From Paenibacillus faecalis (lineage in GTDB: Bacteria; Bacillota; Bacilli; Paenibacillales; Paenibacillaceae): DNA of 64,000 nucleotides. Each line of letters begins with the position of its first letter. The stretch's first letter is position 1. Positions 51,648 through 60,604 of the stretch are shown in pieces. The position numbers and the translations under genes were made by a program. The notes beneath the pieces are model-generated. The model did no database searches. It was not told the origin of the DNA and worked only from the letters and a program-made list of their open reading frames with translations. The stretch is taken from NCBI RefSeq assembly GCF_900289175.1, contig NZ_LT985747.1:474005-538004 (forward strand), given 5' to 3'.

Positions 51648-53945
51648 TTATCCCGCCTCATGATTCCGCCTGTATTCGGTGGCGCTGATCCCATTTGCCC
51701 GCTTGAACGCCCGACTGAATGTATTCAAAGATAAGTACCCGACAGCAGCAGCAATTTCACTGACCGGCTTGCCGCTGTTTAGTAAAAGCCTCTTCGCTTC
51801 ACGCATGCGGATGTTCTCCAAATAATCGGAAAAATTAAGACCCGTTTGTTCCTTGAAGAAGTAAGACACGTACGCCTCTGAAGTTCGCGCTTCACGAGCC
51901 AATACGGTCAAGCTTAATTCACTATTGGAATAATGCATTTCGATGTAGGCAATCAGACGGTTTGTCAGATCATCGTTGTGACTTTTTTTCCGCTCTTCGT
52001 TTTTGACGCACAGGCCCAGCAGTGAAGCACACAGCATGTTAATGGCATCAGCAGGAAGGATGGCCGCATCCGAAGCCTTTAGCACCGTTTCTGCTTCTTC
52101 AGCAATGTCAACTCCTGAGGCCTGTTCACAGCACTTTATCAATGTGCCGCATAATTCATGGGCGAACAGTCTTTCAACAGCTAATGGCAGCTGACGCTCC
52201 TCTATATTACTCTTTCGGATTTGTTGAAGAAGCCGTCCTGTCTCCGTTTGGTTGCCTGATTTTACAAGCTGAATCAATCTCTGCTCCACATCAGAAGGAT
52301 AAAAATAGCTTGGGACCGCTAATTCAACGTCCTCATGGCAAAGAATAGGCTCACTCTCCTGCCATCTGGCATGCTGCAGAACAAATTTTGCTTCTCCAAA
52401 TGAACGATACAGCTCTATTAGCTGAGTTTGCACGCCGCCGACTGCCATATACAACCCTGCCCCCAAGTTTCCTGTCAGCTCTCCAATCATATCTCCAAGC
52501 AGCCGTCGCATCATGTTTATCCAATCATCCGATCTGCCTTCACTTTCATACAGCAGCAAGACCATCAAGTTCTCCCCTAAATCATGCACAATGACACAGT
52601 GACTTAGTGACTCTTCAATACGGTCACTTATGCCCAGCTTCACGATATCCATCTCTGTTAAAATTTCTTCATTGTACGGAGCATGATATCCACGTAGACG
52701 TAAGATTCCAACAGCATACTGAGATGCTCGAAGATCGAGACGGGCATGTTCCATTGCAGCCTCTACATCACGCATTGAAGTATATCCTCCCTTTAGAAGG
52801 CGATCCAAAAGCACACTTCGCATTTGCGGAAGTTGTTCCTCCAGCCGGCCCTTTAACAGATCATGTCTTTCAATCAGATCGGATACCGAGGTACGGATAT
52901 AATCGACAGTGTTTCGAAGCATTCGCGAATTGTTCTCTGTACGGGAAACCGGGAGCATTTGCAAAAGCTTGAGAAAAGGGCGACTGCTTCGATATGCAAA
53001 ATAGGCTGCAGCCATAAGCCCAAAAATAAGCGCAATCAGAAATACAGTGAACGTCAACTGTTTAATGTAATACGCTTTTTCGAGTACAACCGTTTTGGGT
53101 AGTGCGGATACATATGTCCATCCGTTATATCCAGATGTCGCCTTGGTCACAAGCATTTCTTCACCGTTCCATATGAGCTGGGAGAAGTCCCCCTCAATAG
53201 GAAGCGCTTTCAAATCAATCGACTCTTTCTCCAATCCTATATGGCTGATCAGGTTTCCGTTCTGGTCCGCAATATACGCAAACCCCCGCTGTTCAGAATC
53301 GATATTTCGCAGCATTTCCTGAATTTGCTCATTGTTGATGAGAACCGTGATAACCCCTCCACTGCCCTTAATACCAAATGACTGCATAAAACTGACCACA
53401 GAATATAGTTTTCCTTCATACACAACCGAGGTACCCGGCATGTACGTTTTGTAATGATATGTATCAAACAGCCGGCTCTGCCACTCCTCCATCGTAAGAT
53501 CCTCATAATGAAGCTGCAGGTCATAAAACTGCTTCATCGTATAAATTTTTCGCGGTGAAATGAACATGCCGCTGTTCTTGTAAGCCACATAGTAATCCAC
53601 AATAAAATGATTAAACATACGGTAGTCAAATAAGCTTTTCTCCAAATCCAATAAGTTGTATGGATTTTCACCCCCGAAAGGCTCTTTCACGTATTGAAAA
53701 GACTGTACCTTGGGCTCACTGGACATCTGCCTGGCAATCATCTCTATCTCAGCAAGGCGTCGGTCGAGCGCTTCCCGGATTTGGCCCAATAAGGCGGCAT
53801 TACTCTTCATAGTCTCGCTTTCAACAAGATCAGAGGTCTTATTATAGGCGAACCAGCCGACAAGCAGTGCGCTGAACAGAATAATTGCATAAGGAACAAA
53901 AAAACGTATAAGCAATGATGCCTGTTTGCTTGAGCTGCTTCTCAC
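51648..53945 (-). CDS. Membrane-anchored AraC-family regulator with extracellular Cache-like sensor
   Basis: 765 residues. TM1 is at about 14-32, an extracellular sensor region extends to about 300, TM2 follows ('FTVFLIALIFGLMAAAYFAY'), then a linker with a helical region and a C-terminal AraC helix-turn-helix pair ('LSLTVLAREARTSEAYVSYF' and 'PVSEIAAAVGYLSLNTFSRA'). Such proteins are usual next to LplABC-type transporters in Paenibacillus and presumably sense an external glycan and activate the operon. The start is GTG 53945, with GGAGGA six bases upstream. Confidence 0.9.
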   Translation of the reverse strand: MRSSSSKQASLLIRFFVPYAIILFSALLVGWFAYNKTSDLVESETMKSNAALLGQIREALDRRLAEIEMIARQMSSEPKVQSFQYVKEPFGGENPYNLLDLEKSLFDYRMFNHFIVDYYVAYKNSGMFISPRKIYTMKQFYDLQLHYEDLTMEEWQSRLFDTYHYKTYMPGTSVVYEGKLYSVVSFMQSFGIKGSGGVITVLINNEQIQEMLRNIDSEQRGFAYIADQNGNLISHIGLEKESIDLKALPIEGDFSQLIWNGEEMLVTKATSGYNGWTYVSALPKTVVLEKAYYIKQLTFTVFLIALIFGLMAAAYFAYRSSRPFLKLLQMLPVSRTENNSRMLRNTVDYIRTSVSDLIERHDLLKGRLEEQLPQMRSVLLDRLLKGGYTSMRDVEAAMEHARLDLRASQYAVGILRLRGYHAPYNEEILTEMDIVKLGISDRIEESLSHCVIVHDLGENLMVLLLYESEGRSDDWINMMRRLLGDMIGELTGNLGAGLYMAVGGVQTQLIELYRSFGEAKFVLQHARWQESEPILCHEDVELAVPSYFYPSDVEQRLIQLVKSGNQTETGRLLQQIRKSNIEERQLPLAVERLFAHELCGTLIKCCEQASGVDIAEEAETVLKASDAAILPADAINMLCASLLGLCVKNEERKKSHNDDLTNRLIAYIEMHYSNSELSLTVLAREARTSEAYVSYFFKEQTGLNFSDYLENIRMREAKRLLLNSGKPVSEIAAAVGYLSLNTFSRAFKRANGISATEYRRNHEAG

Positions 53946-54136
53946 AAAATTTCCTCCTTCACTGAGTTAAAGATATTCTCAATATAACAAAGTTCCATTA
54001 TGACGTCAGTAGCCCCCTGAGGTACCGTTTTATCAAAATAAAAAAGGACCGCGCAGCGGATGTTATATCCTTGCGCAAGTCCTCTTCTGGGTTCGGATGG
54101 GTCTCCATTAACACGCGTAATCGTTAAAGTTCCCAT
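53942..54136 (-). CDS. Small hypothetical protein upstream of the sensor-regulator
   Basis: 64 residues starting MGTLTITRVNGDPSEPRRGL. AAGGAG lies eight bases before the ATG, and the stop overlaps the regulator's GTG (GTGA), which suggests translational coupling. No domain is recognised; it may be a real short gene or a leader frame. Confidence 0.4.
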   Translation of the reverse strand: MGTLTITRVNGDPSEPRRGLAQGYNIRCAVLFYFDKTVPQGATDVIMELCYIENIFNSVKEEIL

Positions 54137-54188
54137 GATGCTGCTCCTTTGTCATACCGTCTTCGTTGATGTTGTAATTTCAAAATGC

Positions 54189-54341
54189 TTACGGTCTGTT
54201 TCTCCGGTCATTCATCGTCTTCATGCTTTCATTAATTTCATCCAATGTTTTTTCCAGCTTTTCAATCCTTCTTAGCCCGGAAAATTGATTACTGATAATA
54301 CCAAACAACCCAATTACCAAAATTATAATTAAAATTTCCAT
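54189..54341 (-). CDS. Small single-helix membrane protein
   Basis: 50 residues starting MEILIIILVIGLFGIISNQF, one membrane helix followed by a charged coiled-coil-like tail (RRIEKLEKTLDEINESMKTM). GAGGAT precedes ATG 54341. Similar small membrane proteins are common in Bacillales; function unknown. The upstream frame continues into a pgsA-like fragment that is not part of this gene. Confidence 0.55.
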   Translation of the reverse strand: MEILIIILVIGLFGIISNQFSGLRRIEKLEKTLDEINESMKTMNDRRNRP

Positions 54342-54356
54342 CAATATCCTCGCTTT

Positions 54357-54425
54357 AAATATGATAAGTGCTACCGAAATTAACAGTTTGTCAGCTAGAG
54401 GGTCGAGCAGCTTGCCTAGGTTCAT
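54357..54425 (-). pseudogene. Fragment resembling phosphatidylglycerophosphate synthase (PgsA)
   Basis: The minus strand encodes MNLGKLLDPLADKLLISVAL, which contains the D-x3-D end of the CDP-alcohol phosphatidyltransferase motif of PgsA. Only about 23 residues are present, directly joined to a Nudix gene fragment on one side. A real gene copy must exist elsewhere. Confidence 0.55.
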
Positions 54426-54684
54426 AATTGGTTGTATTTTCTTCACTCGAAGTTGCCAACTGTCCGCCAATGGGCCGGCCTACAAACAGCGTATTACATA
54501 TTGAATCCTTTACGTTCTGAAATATTCTACAAAACCTAATGATTTCGATATCGATACCCGTTTCTTCTTTGGTCTCCCTAACTGCCGCATCTGATAAGGA
54601 CTCCCCTTCCTCAACCTGTCCTCCCGTCAGCTCCCAGCCTCTACGCGGACCTTTCAACAACAAAATTTGATTATTATCGTTCAA
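54391..54684 (-). pseudogene. Nudix hydrolase remnant truncated at both ends
   Basis: The frame begins at TTG 54684, overlapping the preceding gene's stop, with NDNNQILLLKGPRRGWELTG; the normal first strand (about 12-15 residues) is missing. The Nudix box GGQVEEGESLSDAAVRETKE plus ETGI is complete, but after 'GRPIGGQLATSSEEN' the sequence passes out of frame into the pgsA-like fragment. The C-terminal third is gone. Confidence 0.6.
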
Positions 54685-55580
54685 TACATATCACTTTTTA
54701 AAATATGGGCAATAGCTTGATCGATATCTTTATATTTAAAATTGTATCCCTCTTTTTCCAGCCGTTCAGGAACAACCCAGCGGCTTTTCAGGATGAGCTC
54801 GGTTTCCGTCCTGATGAGGACCGCCCCCATCTCAAGCAGCCACCTAGGAGAAGGTAATCCCACTTTCACATTCATCGCATCCCGCAGCTTGGCCATGAGC
54901 TCACGGTTCGTTACCGGATGCGGAGAGGAGCAATTAAATACGCCGCTTAAGTCTTGCCGCTCCTGCAAAAACCGTATAATGCCAAATACATCTTCAATAT
55001 GAATCCAGCTGAACATTTGGTTTCCCGGACCTTGGACTCCACCAAGTCCGAAACGAACGAGATTTTTAAATGGGGTCATAACACCGCCGCCAGGTCCAAG
55101 TACGATCGCGATTCGTAGCGCAGCCTGTCTTGTCTGCGGCAGCTGAAAAGAGAAGAATGCCTTCTCCCATTCCTTAGCCACTTCCACTGAAAAACCCGTA
55201 CCAATTTCCCCAGCGTCTTCCGTCATAGGACGATCCTCGGCATGCCTGTAAATCGTAGCCGTACTTGAGTTGATCCATAATGGAGGCGGATTCTCGCACT
55301 TCTCCAGTGCCTCCCCTAATATTCGTGTCGTCTCAGTTCGGGAACTAAATATTTCTTTCATGTTTTTCTCGTTGTACCGGCAGTCCACCGACTTGCCTGC
55401 AAGATTAATTAATACATCAGATTGATCAATAGCCTCCACCATCTGTTGAGAATTGTTCCAGGAAATGTGCTGCTCTTGCCTTGAAATCATACGGACATCA
55501 TAACCAAGCGATGTGTACTTCTCTTCCAGGAGCTTGCCAATGAACCCTGTTCCCCCTGCAAGAACCACTTTTTTCTGCAT
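54681..55580 (-). CDS. TIGR01777-family NAD-dependent epimerase/dehydratase (YfhF-like)
   Basis: 299 residues, extended SDR fold. Nucleotide-binding turn 'VLAGGTGFIGKLLEEKYTSL', 'DVLINLAGKSVDCRYNEKNM', 'SSTATIYRHAEDRPMTE' with the active-site Tyr, 'RIAIVLGPGGGVMTPFKNLV' and 'MFSWIHIEDVFGIIRFL'. The physiological substrate of this family is not known. Single gene. Confidence 0.9.
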   Translation of the reverse strand: MQKKVVLAGGTGFIGKLLEEKYTSLGYDVRMISRQEQHISWNNSQQMVEAIDQSDVLINLAGKSVDCRYNEKNMKEIFSSRTETTRILGEALEKCENPPPLWINSSTATIYRHAEDRPMTEDAGEIGTGFSVEVAKEWEKAFFSFQLPQTRQAALRIAIVLGPGGGVMTPFKNLVRFGLGGVQGPGNQMFSWIHIEDVFGIIRFLQERQDLSGVFNCSSPHPVTNRELMAKLRDAMNVKVGLPSPRWLLEMGAVLIRTETELILKSRWVVPERLEKEGYNFKYKDIDQAIAHILKSDMY

Positions 55581-55724
55581 AAGATCAGCTCACTTCTTTT
55601 AGAGTTGTCAGTCATAAATATTCGGTTCAAATTTACCATATCCTTCATAAAAAAGACGCTGCCTGAATAAAACTGGCAAACGTCTGATATCCATTACTAT
55701 ATTCATCATAAAGTCAAACCCCTG

Positions 55725-56459
55725 CTACGCCGCCATTCTTGATTCAACATGATGGAATGAGTGATTAAAGGCTTTATATTTAGGCTGATCTTGAGGCGGA
55801 CCCGAATAAGTGCCCACTACTTGAAGAACTTCCGGATCTCCTTGAACAAGCCTTAGCACTTCGTTGATTTCACCATTTACATATGCGACTGCGATTGCGT
55901 TTACTCTAAACTGTGTTTCTTCTTCCTCAGAAACGACAATTTCATCGATTTCTACATCCTGCCCTACAGCTTGAAGCTCTTTCCGTGCACGATGATACGC
56001 AGCTTTGACAGCTCCTTCCGTCGTCTTAAGCTTTTGGGCTGTCTCGGCTACGGAATAACCCAATACCCCTCGCATCAACAGAACAGTTCTCTGCAGTGGA
56101 GACAAATGTTTCATCAGCATATGAAACGCCATCTCTATGTTTAAGGTGCTGCTGTCCATCACGGAGTTGGCATGAGCTTTGGCCTGTTCTTTTTCCTGAT
56201 CCAAAATCCGATTTAATACTTTTCTTCGGCGTATTTGATCAATCCAGGCATTCTTGGCTGTTCGAAGTAAAAATGCTTCTGGATTATTATGCTGTTGTTC
56301 CTTGATCTTTTCCAGTGATTTCACCCATGTATCCTGCACGAGATCGTCGGAATCCCATCTTGATTCCGTGAGGGAAAGACAGTACCTGTTCAGAAGAGCA
56401 TTTAACTGTTCCAGATCGTCGTCTTCTGTCTTGGCCAAAGGTTTTCGTGGATTGGTCAT
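55725..56459 (-). CDS. RNA polymerase sigma factor (ECF-like) with C-terminal extension
   Basis: 244 residues. Region 2 is 'DSDDLVQDTWVKSLEKIKEQ' with 'AWIDQIRRRKVLN', and region 4 is 'LSPLQRTVLLMRGVLGYSVA' with a helix-turn-helix 'TTEGAVKAAYHRARKEL'. About 80 extra residues follow ('RVNAIAVAYVNGEINEVLRL'), resembling the SnoaL-like tails of some ECF groups that replace an anti-sigma factor. ATG 56459 has an AAAGGAGCT site 14 bases upstream, longer than usual. No anti-sigma gene is adjacent. It is divergent from the clpP-type gene. Confidence 0.82.
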   Translation of the reverse strand: MTNPRKPLAKTEDDDLEQLNALLNRYCLSLTESRWDSDDLVQDTWVKSLEKIKEQQHNNPEAFLLRTAKNAWIDQIRRRKVLNRILDQEKEQAKAHANSVMDSSTLNIEMAFHMLMKHLSPLQRTVLLMRGVLGYSVAETAQKLKTTEGAVKAAYHRARKELQAVGQDVEIDEIVVSEEEETQFRVNAIAVAYVNGEINEVLRLVQGDPEVLQVVGTYSGPPQDQPKYKAFNHSFHHVESRMAA

Positions 56460-56632
56460 CTTTCCGCAGTCAGCTCCTTTAACGTTGTATAGATTTATCT
56501 TATATGTAAACGAACAATGCATTCATTACGTTACGCTATTTACATAAATTTTTTTGACACCTTCTCCGTATCTTTTACCGTTACCGATTCGTTTACCTGT
56601 TGTTAAATCACTCGAACCAAGGAGGTAACATC

Positions 56633-57217
56633 ATGACCAACTATATCCCTTATGTTGTTGAGCAAAGCAGCCGGGGTGAAAGATCATACGACATCTATTC
56701 AAGACTTCTGAAAGACCGGATTATATTTGTTGGATCTGAAATTAATGATGCCGTCGCTAACAGCGTAATTGCGCAGCTTCTGTTACTGGCGGCCGAAGAT
56801 CCGGAAAAAGACATCCATATGTATATTAACAGTCCTGGGGGCTCGGTTAGCGCTGGTTTCGGTATTTTTGATACGATGCAGCACATTAAGCCACAGGTTC
56901 AGACCATATGCACAGGCTTGGCTGCTTCGTGGGGGTCTATGCTGCTGCTTGCCGGTACTAAAGGAAAACGCTTCGCTCTGCCCAACAGTGAAATTATGAT
57001 TCATCAACCGCATGGGGGAGTTCAAGGCCAGGCAAGTGATATCGCTATCAGCGCACAACGGATTCTTAAAATCCGTGAAAAAATTGTCCAAATCACAGCA
57101 GAGCGGACGGGTCAATCCACCGAAAAAATAGAACGGGACATGGACCGGGATTTCTTCATGTCTGCAGATGAAGCCGTCGAATACGGGATTATTGACAAGG
57201 TACTCACGTCGATATAA
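56633..57217 (+). CDS. clpP: ATP-dependent Clp protease proteolytic subunit (ClpP family)
   Basis: 194 residues. '[20 protein letters not shown]' and '[20 protein letters not shown]' are typical. The catalytic Ser is in [14 protein letters not shown], His in '[10 protein letters not shown]', and Asp in '[15 protein letters not shown]'. The usual AASMGAFLL is changed to AASWGSMLL, suggesting a paralogue of the main ClpP. GGAGGT precedes ATG 56633. A stand-alone gene without ClpX beside it. Confidence 0.9.
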   Translation: MTNYIPYVVEQSSRGERSYDIYSRLLKDRIIFVGSEINDAVANSVIAQLLLLAAEDPEKDIHMYINSPGGSVSAGFGIFDTMQHIKPQVQTICTGLAASWGSMLLLAGTKGKRFALPNSEIMIHQPHGGVQGQASDIAISAQRILKIREKIVQITAERTGQSTEKIERDMDRDFFMSADEAVEYGIIDKVLTSI

Positions 57218-57389
57218 CAGATTTAAGAAGCCACCGGGAGGTGGCTTTTCACTTCTTCATTTTCATGCTTTTCCTCAAAATGATGCTTCGTTAACAACCG
57301 ATATGTACTTCTTATCCTTCACCCTATTCATGCAAATATCCATAAATACAGAAATAATTGAACAAATATCATCACGAATCCAAAAATCA

Positions 57390-57605
57390 TCAGGCTTTAC
57401 CCGTATCGCGCTTATGCCCATCGTCGCTGAAGGAAATAACGCCTCCTACAATAAGTCCGAAAAATGGGATGATGATCGTTGAAATTACAATCAGTGCCAT
57501 GGCAGTATTATCGGGAAATGGTGTTAATTCCTCATCGTGTAAATCATCGCCTTCAAATCGGGAAGGAGATTTCGATACCAGTGTTCCACAATATTTGCAT
57601 TTCAA
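57390..57605 (-). CDS. Zinc-ribbon and membrane-helix small protein, uncertain start
   Basis: From TTG 57605 the frame encodes CKYCG, a linker and a hydrophobic helix ('MALIVISTIIIPFFGLIVGG'). Upstream in the same frame CSYCHESLEEGALKCKYCG (57641 onward) would complete a two-knuckle zinc ribbon, but no ATG, GTG or TTG precedes it before a stop near 57680. Either the start has been lost or an unusual one is used. Family: zinc-ribbon membrane proteins of unknown role. Confidence 0.5.
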   Translation of the reverse strand: MKCKYCGTLVSKSPSRFEGDDLHDEELTPFPDNTAMALIVISTIIIPFFGLIVGGVISFSDDGHKRDTGKA

Positions 57606-57739
57606 AGCGCCTTCTTCTAATGACTCATGACAATAACTGCAAATCGATGACTTGGATAAAAATGTCCCCTCACCGATTCCGCTTCATAAGGCATCTATTC
57701 CTATAACCCTCAAATCATCCGCGTCGACCCATAACCATA

Positions 57740-58285
57740 CTACATCATTTTCAACTGAGGCCAAATATCCAGCCACTTCTTACCTCTTACTCTGGATTTA
57801 AAATATGCTTCATCCTTAAAATAAGGACTTTTTCGAATGACCATCTGAAACAGGTCATCAAGTCCAAAAGGAGCAATTACTTCGATGTTCATATCGTCAT
57901 CCAGGCGGACACCGACAGCCGTTGCCGTTTCCGGCCATCTCTTCATAGCTTCCGCCACAGATACATAAGGATGATCCTCGTTTCTAATATGCATGCGGGC
58001 CTGGTTTTTCACCGACCAATCATACGGATCGTACAGTTGCTTTAACTGGGCATCATAATGTTTTTCAGTCTCTTCCTGAAAATCACTTGGATCGAAGTAA
58101 AGGATATCCACATCATTCATCGGATTTCGATTCGGGTATCCATGGAGATAATCCCATACATAATTTCGTACATAACCAGCCGCTATACACCCCTGTGGCA
58201 ATTCCAATTGCCGCACCCATTCCAAATCTCTCATTAGATTTTCATTCGTTTTCATAATCCTTATCAACTCTTGTTCCAAGTTCAA
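57740..58285 (-). CDS. Nucleotidyltransferase family protein (NTP_transf_6/DUF925 type)
   Basis: 181 residues. 'LPQGCIAAGYVRNYVWDYLH' followed by NDVDILYFDPSD gives the Gly-containing loop and paired Asp of this family. 'PYVSVAEAMKRWPETATAVG' and 'APFGLDDLFQMVIRKSPYF' are also typical. The biochemical function of the family is not established. Single gene; ribosome binding site GGGAGG upstream. Confidence 0.88.
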   Translation of the reverse strand: MNLEQELIRIMKTNENLMRDLEWVRQLELPQGCIAAGYVRNYVWDYLHGYPNRNPMNDVDILYFDPSDFQEETEKHYDAQLKQLYDPYDWSVKNQARMHIRNEDHPYVSVAEAMKRWPETATAVGVRLDDDMNIEVIAPFGLDDLFQMVIRKSPYFKDEAYFKSRVRGKKWLDIWPQLKMM

Positions 58286-58306
58286 TTACGTTTCACCTCC
58301 CAAGAG

Positions 58307-58559
58307 CTACTCATACCGACTTTCGTTGTCATTTAACAAGTCTTTTAACTCTTCATAAGCATCTTTCAGCCATGGATGTACTACTTTAAGCGATTCCTTT
58401 CGTTCCCATAGGTAATGAATGTATGCAAAAGCACCATGGGACAATGAAACTTCCAAACTTCGACGGAGCTCATGGATGTAAGGAGGAGTGCCTGACTGGT
58501 CCCAAGCGATTTTATCCGCTACAAAGAGAACCCGATCGAGCTTGCTTGAATTTGGCGTT
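58307..58559 (-). pseudogene. C-terminal fragment of an HD-domain hydrolase (YqeK-like)
   Basis: The minus strand encodes NSSKLDRVLFVADKIAWDQS through a stop at 58307, resembling the C-terminal third of YqeK-type HD hydrolases ('LFVADKI'). The frame upstream is closed by a TAA near 58562, so the metal-binding HD part is missing. It directly abuts a truncated histidine kinase, marking a deletion junction. Confidence 0.55.
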
Positions 58560-58570
58560 TAAGTAAAAAT

Positions 58571-58912
58571 TCACACAACTTCACCTTCCATTATTTCATG
58601 TAGCGGAAGCTCGACAATAAAAGCTGTCCCCACTCCTTTCGTACTGGTGACTTCAATTGTGCCGTTATGAAGCTGCACGATCTTTTGCACAATGGACAAA
58701 CCTAGGCCACTACCGCCTTTCTCTCGATTGCGGGAAGCATCTGCTTTAAAAAAACGCTCAAATACATGTGGAATATGCGCCTCGTCAATCCCTATGCCAC
58801 TGTCCTTTACCCGCACCTCAACGTAAGGAGCAGACACCTTCATGGTTATCGAGATTAAAGCCGTGGTCCGCGGCTCACTAACGAGAACGAGATTTCGAAG
58901 CTGACGATCCAA
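58571..58912 (-). pseudogene. Histidine kinase remnant (C-terminal ATPase part only)
   Basis: The 113 codons carry the HATPase end: 'VEVRVKDSGIGIDEAHIPHV' (G1 box), 'FERFFKADASRN' and 'GGSGLGLSIVQKIV' (F and G2 boxes). The dimerisation domain with the phospho-His, and all sensor and membrane parts, are absent, and the N box region is degenerate. It opens at a TTG without ribosome binding site after an in-frame TGA. It lies next to an HD-hydrolase fragment. Confidence 0.7.
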
Positions 58913-58940
58913 TCGATATCAGGTCTCTCTCCTTTCAAAC

Positions 58941-59567
58941 TCAATATAATCGCTTCTCATAAGATTCCTTGAGCGACTTTTGAACGTCCTCTTCCTTTGC
59001 TCTGGCATGGGCCGCCAATATCTCCGAAGGCCTAGGTAACGTACTGCGATCCGCCCAGCTTTCGGGATGCCATAGCTTTGACCTTTTGAAAGACTTGGCA
59101 CAATGGATGTAACACTCCTCTACGGTTACTCCAATTCCGACAAGAGGCATTTTTCCGTTTGCCGACATGGCTTCCAGTATATTTTTATCCTTGATGACAC
59201 ATGCCTTCCCATTGACCCTCAGCGTCTCTTCAATCTGCGGGATTACAAATACGATACCAATGTGAGGATTGCTTAGAATGTTTAAAATGGAATCCAAGCG
59301 GCGGTTTCCCGGACGTTCTGGAATGACCAGATGTTTGTCATCGATCATATGAACAAATCCGGCGGCATCGCCCCTCGGAGACACATCACAAGACCCTGAA
59401 GCATCGGAAGTCGATATAAAAATAATCGGCGAATGCCGTATAAAGTTCATCGCATGATGATCAATGTGATCGATCGTCTTGTTCATAACCAACGGGCTTG
59501 GATAACCTAGCATATCCCGAAGCTCTTCTTCACTTGTTATTCTCTCATTTTCAAGAAAAGGCTGCAT
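58941..59567 (-). CDS. Pyridoxamine-phosphate-oxidase-like FMN-dependent protein (DR_2398 family)
   Basis: 208 residues with a split-barrel FMN-binding fold: 'HHAMNFIRHSPIIFISTSDA', 'SPRGDAAGFVHMIDDKHLVI' and 'PERPGNRRLDSILNILSNPH', plus a C-terminal 'VEECYIHCAKSFKRSKLWHP'. ATG 59567 is chosen because GGAGGGG lies five bases upstream; the ATG at 59579 overlaps that site. Probably reduces or oxidises an unknown small molecule. Single gene. Confidence 0.85.
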   Translation of the reverse strand: MQPFLENERITSEEELRDMLGYPSPLVMNKTIDHIDHHAMNFIRHSPIIFISTSDASGSCDVSPRGDAAGFVHMIDDKHLVIPERPGNRRLDSILNILSNPHIGIVFVIPQIEETLRVNGKACVIKDKNILEAMSANGKMPLVGIGVTVEECYIHCAKSFKRSKLWHPESWADRSTLPRPSEILAAHARAKEEDVQKSLKESYEKRLY

Positions 59568-59611
59568 ATTCCCCTCCATTTTTAAAAATATTTCTATAAA
59601 TAATAGACCAT

Positions 59612-60472
59612 CTACTGCCCTACCCTGTCTCGATAAATTTTCGGTGAGACACCGGTGATTCGTTTGAATACACGTGAAAAATAAAATGAATCTTTGTATC
59701 CGAGCGCTTCACCAATCTCTTTGACCGTCAGCTCGGTATTGAGCAAAATATTTTTTGCCTCGGCTGCCTTAAGTCGATGCAAAAATTCATTGAGCGGATA
59801 GCCGGTATGCTCATGAACAATTCTGCGAAGAGTGGAAACCGAAATATGATGTCTGCATGCCATTTCAGCCGGTTCCTGCTTCATATATATCGATTGTGAG
59901 ATATCGTCGATCACTTTGAGTACGAAGCTTTCCCGGTTGTTCAGCTCGCTTTTGTCCGATTGAGATACAAGGTCATAAATGAAAGATTCCAAAATCAACG
60001 CAGCCCGGTCCATATTGTTGGGGACATTGCTGTCAATTAGCATAAACATCATTTCCATCCGATGGATCAATGACTCATCAAAAGCAGCCCTTTTAATCAA
60101 TCCCGGGCTTTGAAGCCAGTGCTCCAGCCACTCCGTAACTCTGGATCCCTCCACGGTAAAATAATATTCATCCCAGTATCCCTCGGAATAAGGACCATAA
60201 TCAAACGATGCACCAGGAAATAAACAAAACCAACTCCCTGCTTCTACCTTCTGTGTCTCGCCCCCATCCACCCGGTAATAACCGCTTCCGTTCGTAATCA
60301 TAACAAACGCCCAGCTGTGAAATTTGGCATCTATTCTTTGTAAAGTTCTGCCTGGCAAATGACCTGCATTTATAATCGTCAGTGACTTGATCTTTTGCTT
60401 GCTGGGATCGATCATTGGATTAAATACACGAATAGGGTGAGAACTGATCATATAGTCCATGTATTTTGTCAT
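59612..60472 (-). CDS. AraC-family transcriptional regulator with cupin-like sensor domain
   Basis: 286 residues. The N-terminal half is an AraC sugar-binding/cupin domain ('GSGYYRVDGGETQKVEAGSW'). The C-terminal half has two helix-turn-helix motifs ('HHISVSTLRRIVHEHTGYPL' and 'TVKEIGEALGYKDSFYFSRV'). ATG 60472 sits nine bases after GGGAGA; the ATG at 60481 is too close to it. Divergent from the Gfo/Idh-isomerase operon, which it probably controls. Confidence 0.9.
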   Translation of the reverse strand: MTKYMDYMISSHPIRVFNPMIDPSKQKIKSLTIINAGHLPGRTLQRIDAKFHSWAFVMITNGSGYYRVDGGETQKVEAGSWFCLFPGASFDYGPYSEGYWDEYYFTVEGSRVTEWLEHWLQSPGLIKRAAFDESLIHRMEMMFMLIDSNVPNNMDRAALILESFIYDLVSQSDKSELNNRESFVLKVIDDISQSIYMKQEPAEMACRHHISVSTLRRIVHEHTGYPLNEFLHRLKAAEAKNILLNTELTVKEIGEALGYKDSFYFSRVFKRITGVSPKIYRDRVGQ

Positions 60473-60604
60473 CCTGCACATTCTCCCTTTAAAACAACTG
60501 TGTTAAATTATATTTGCTTGATTAAATATAACATATCTGCGTCGTAATTATCGTATAATATTGCAGTTTCACGATGCAGATCATGAAAGGGTGTAAGCGT
60601 AAAC

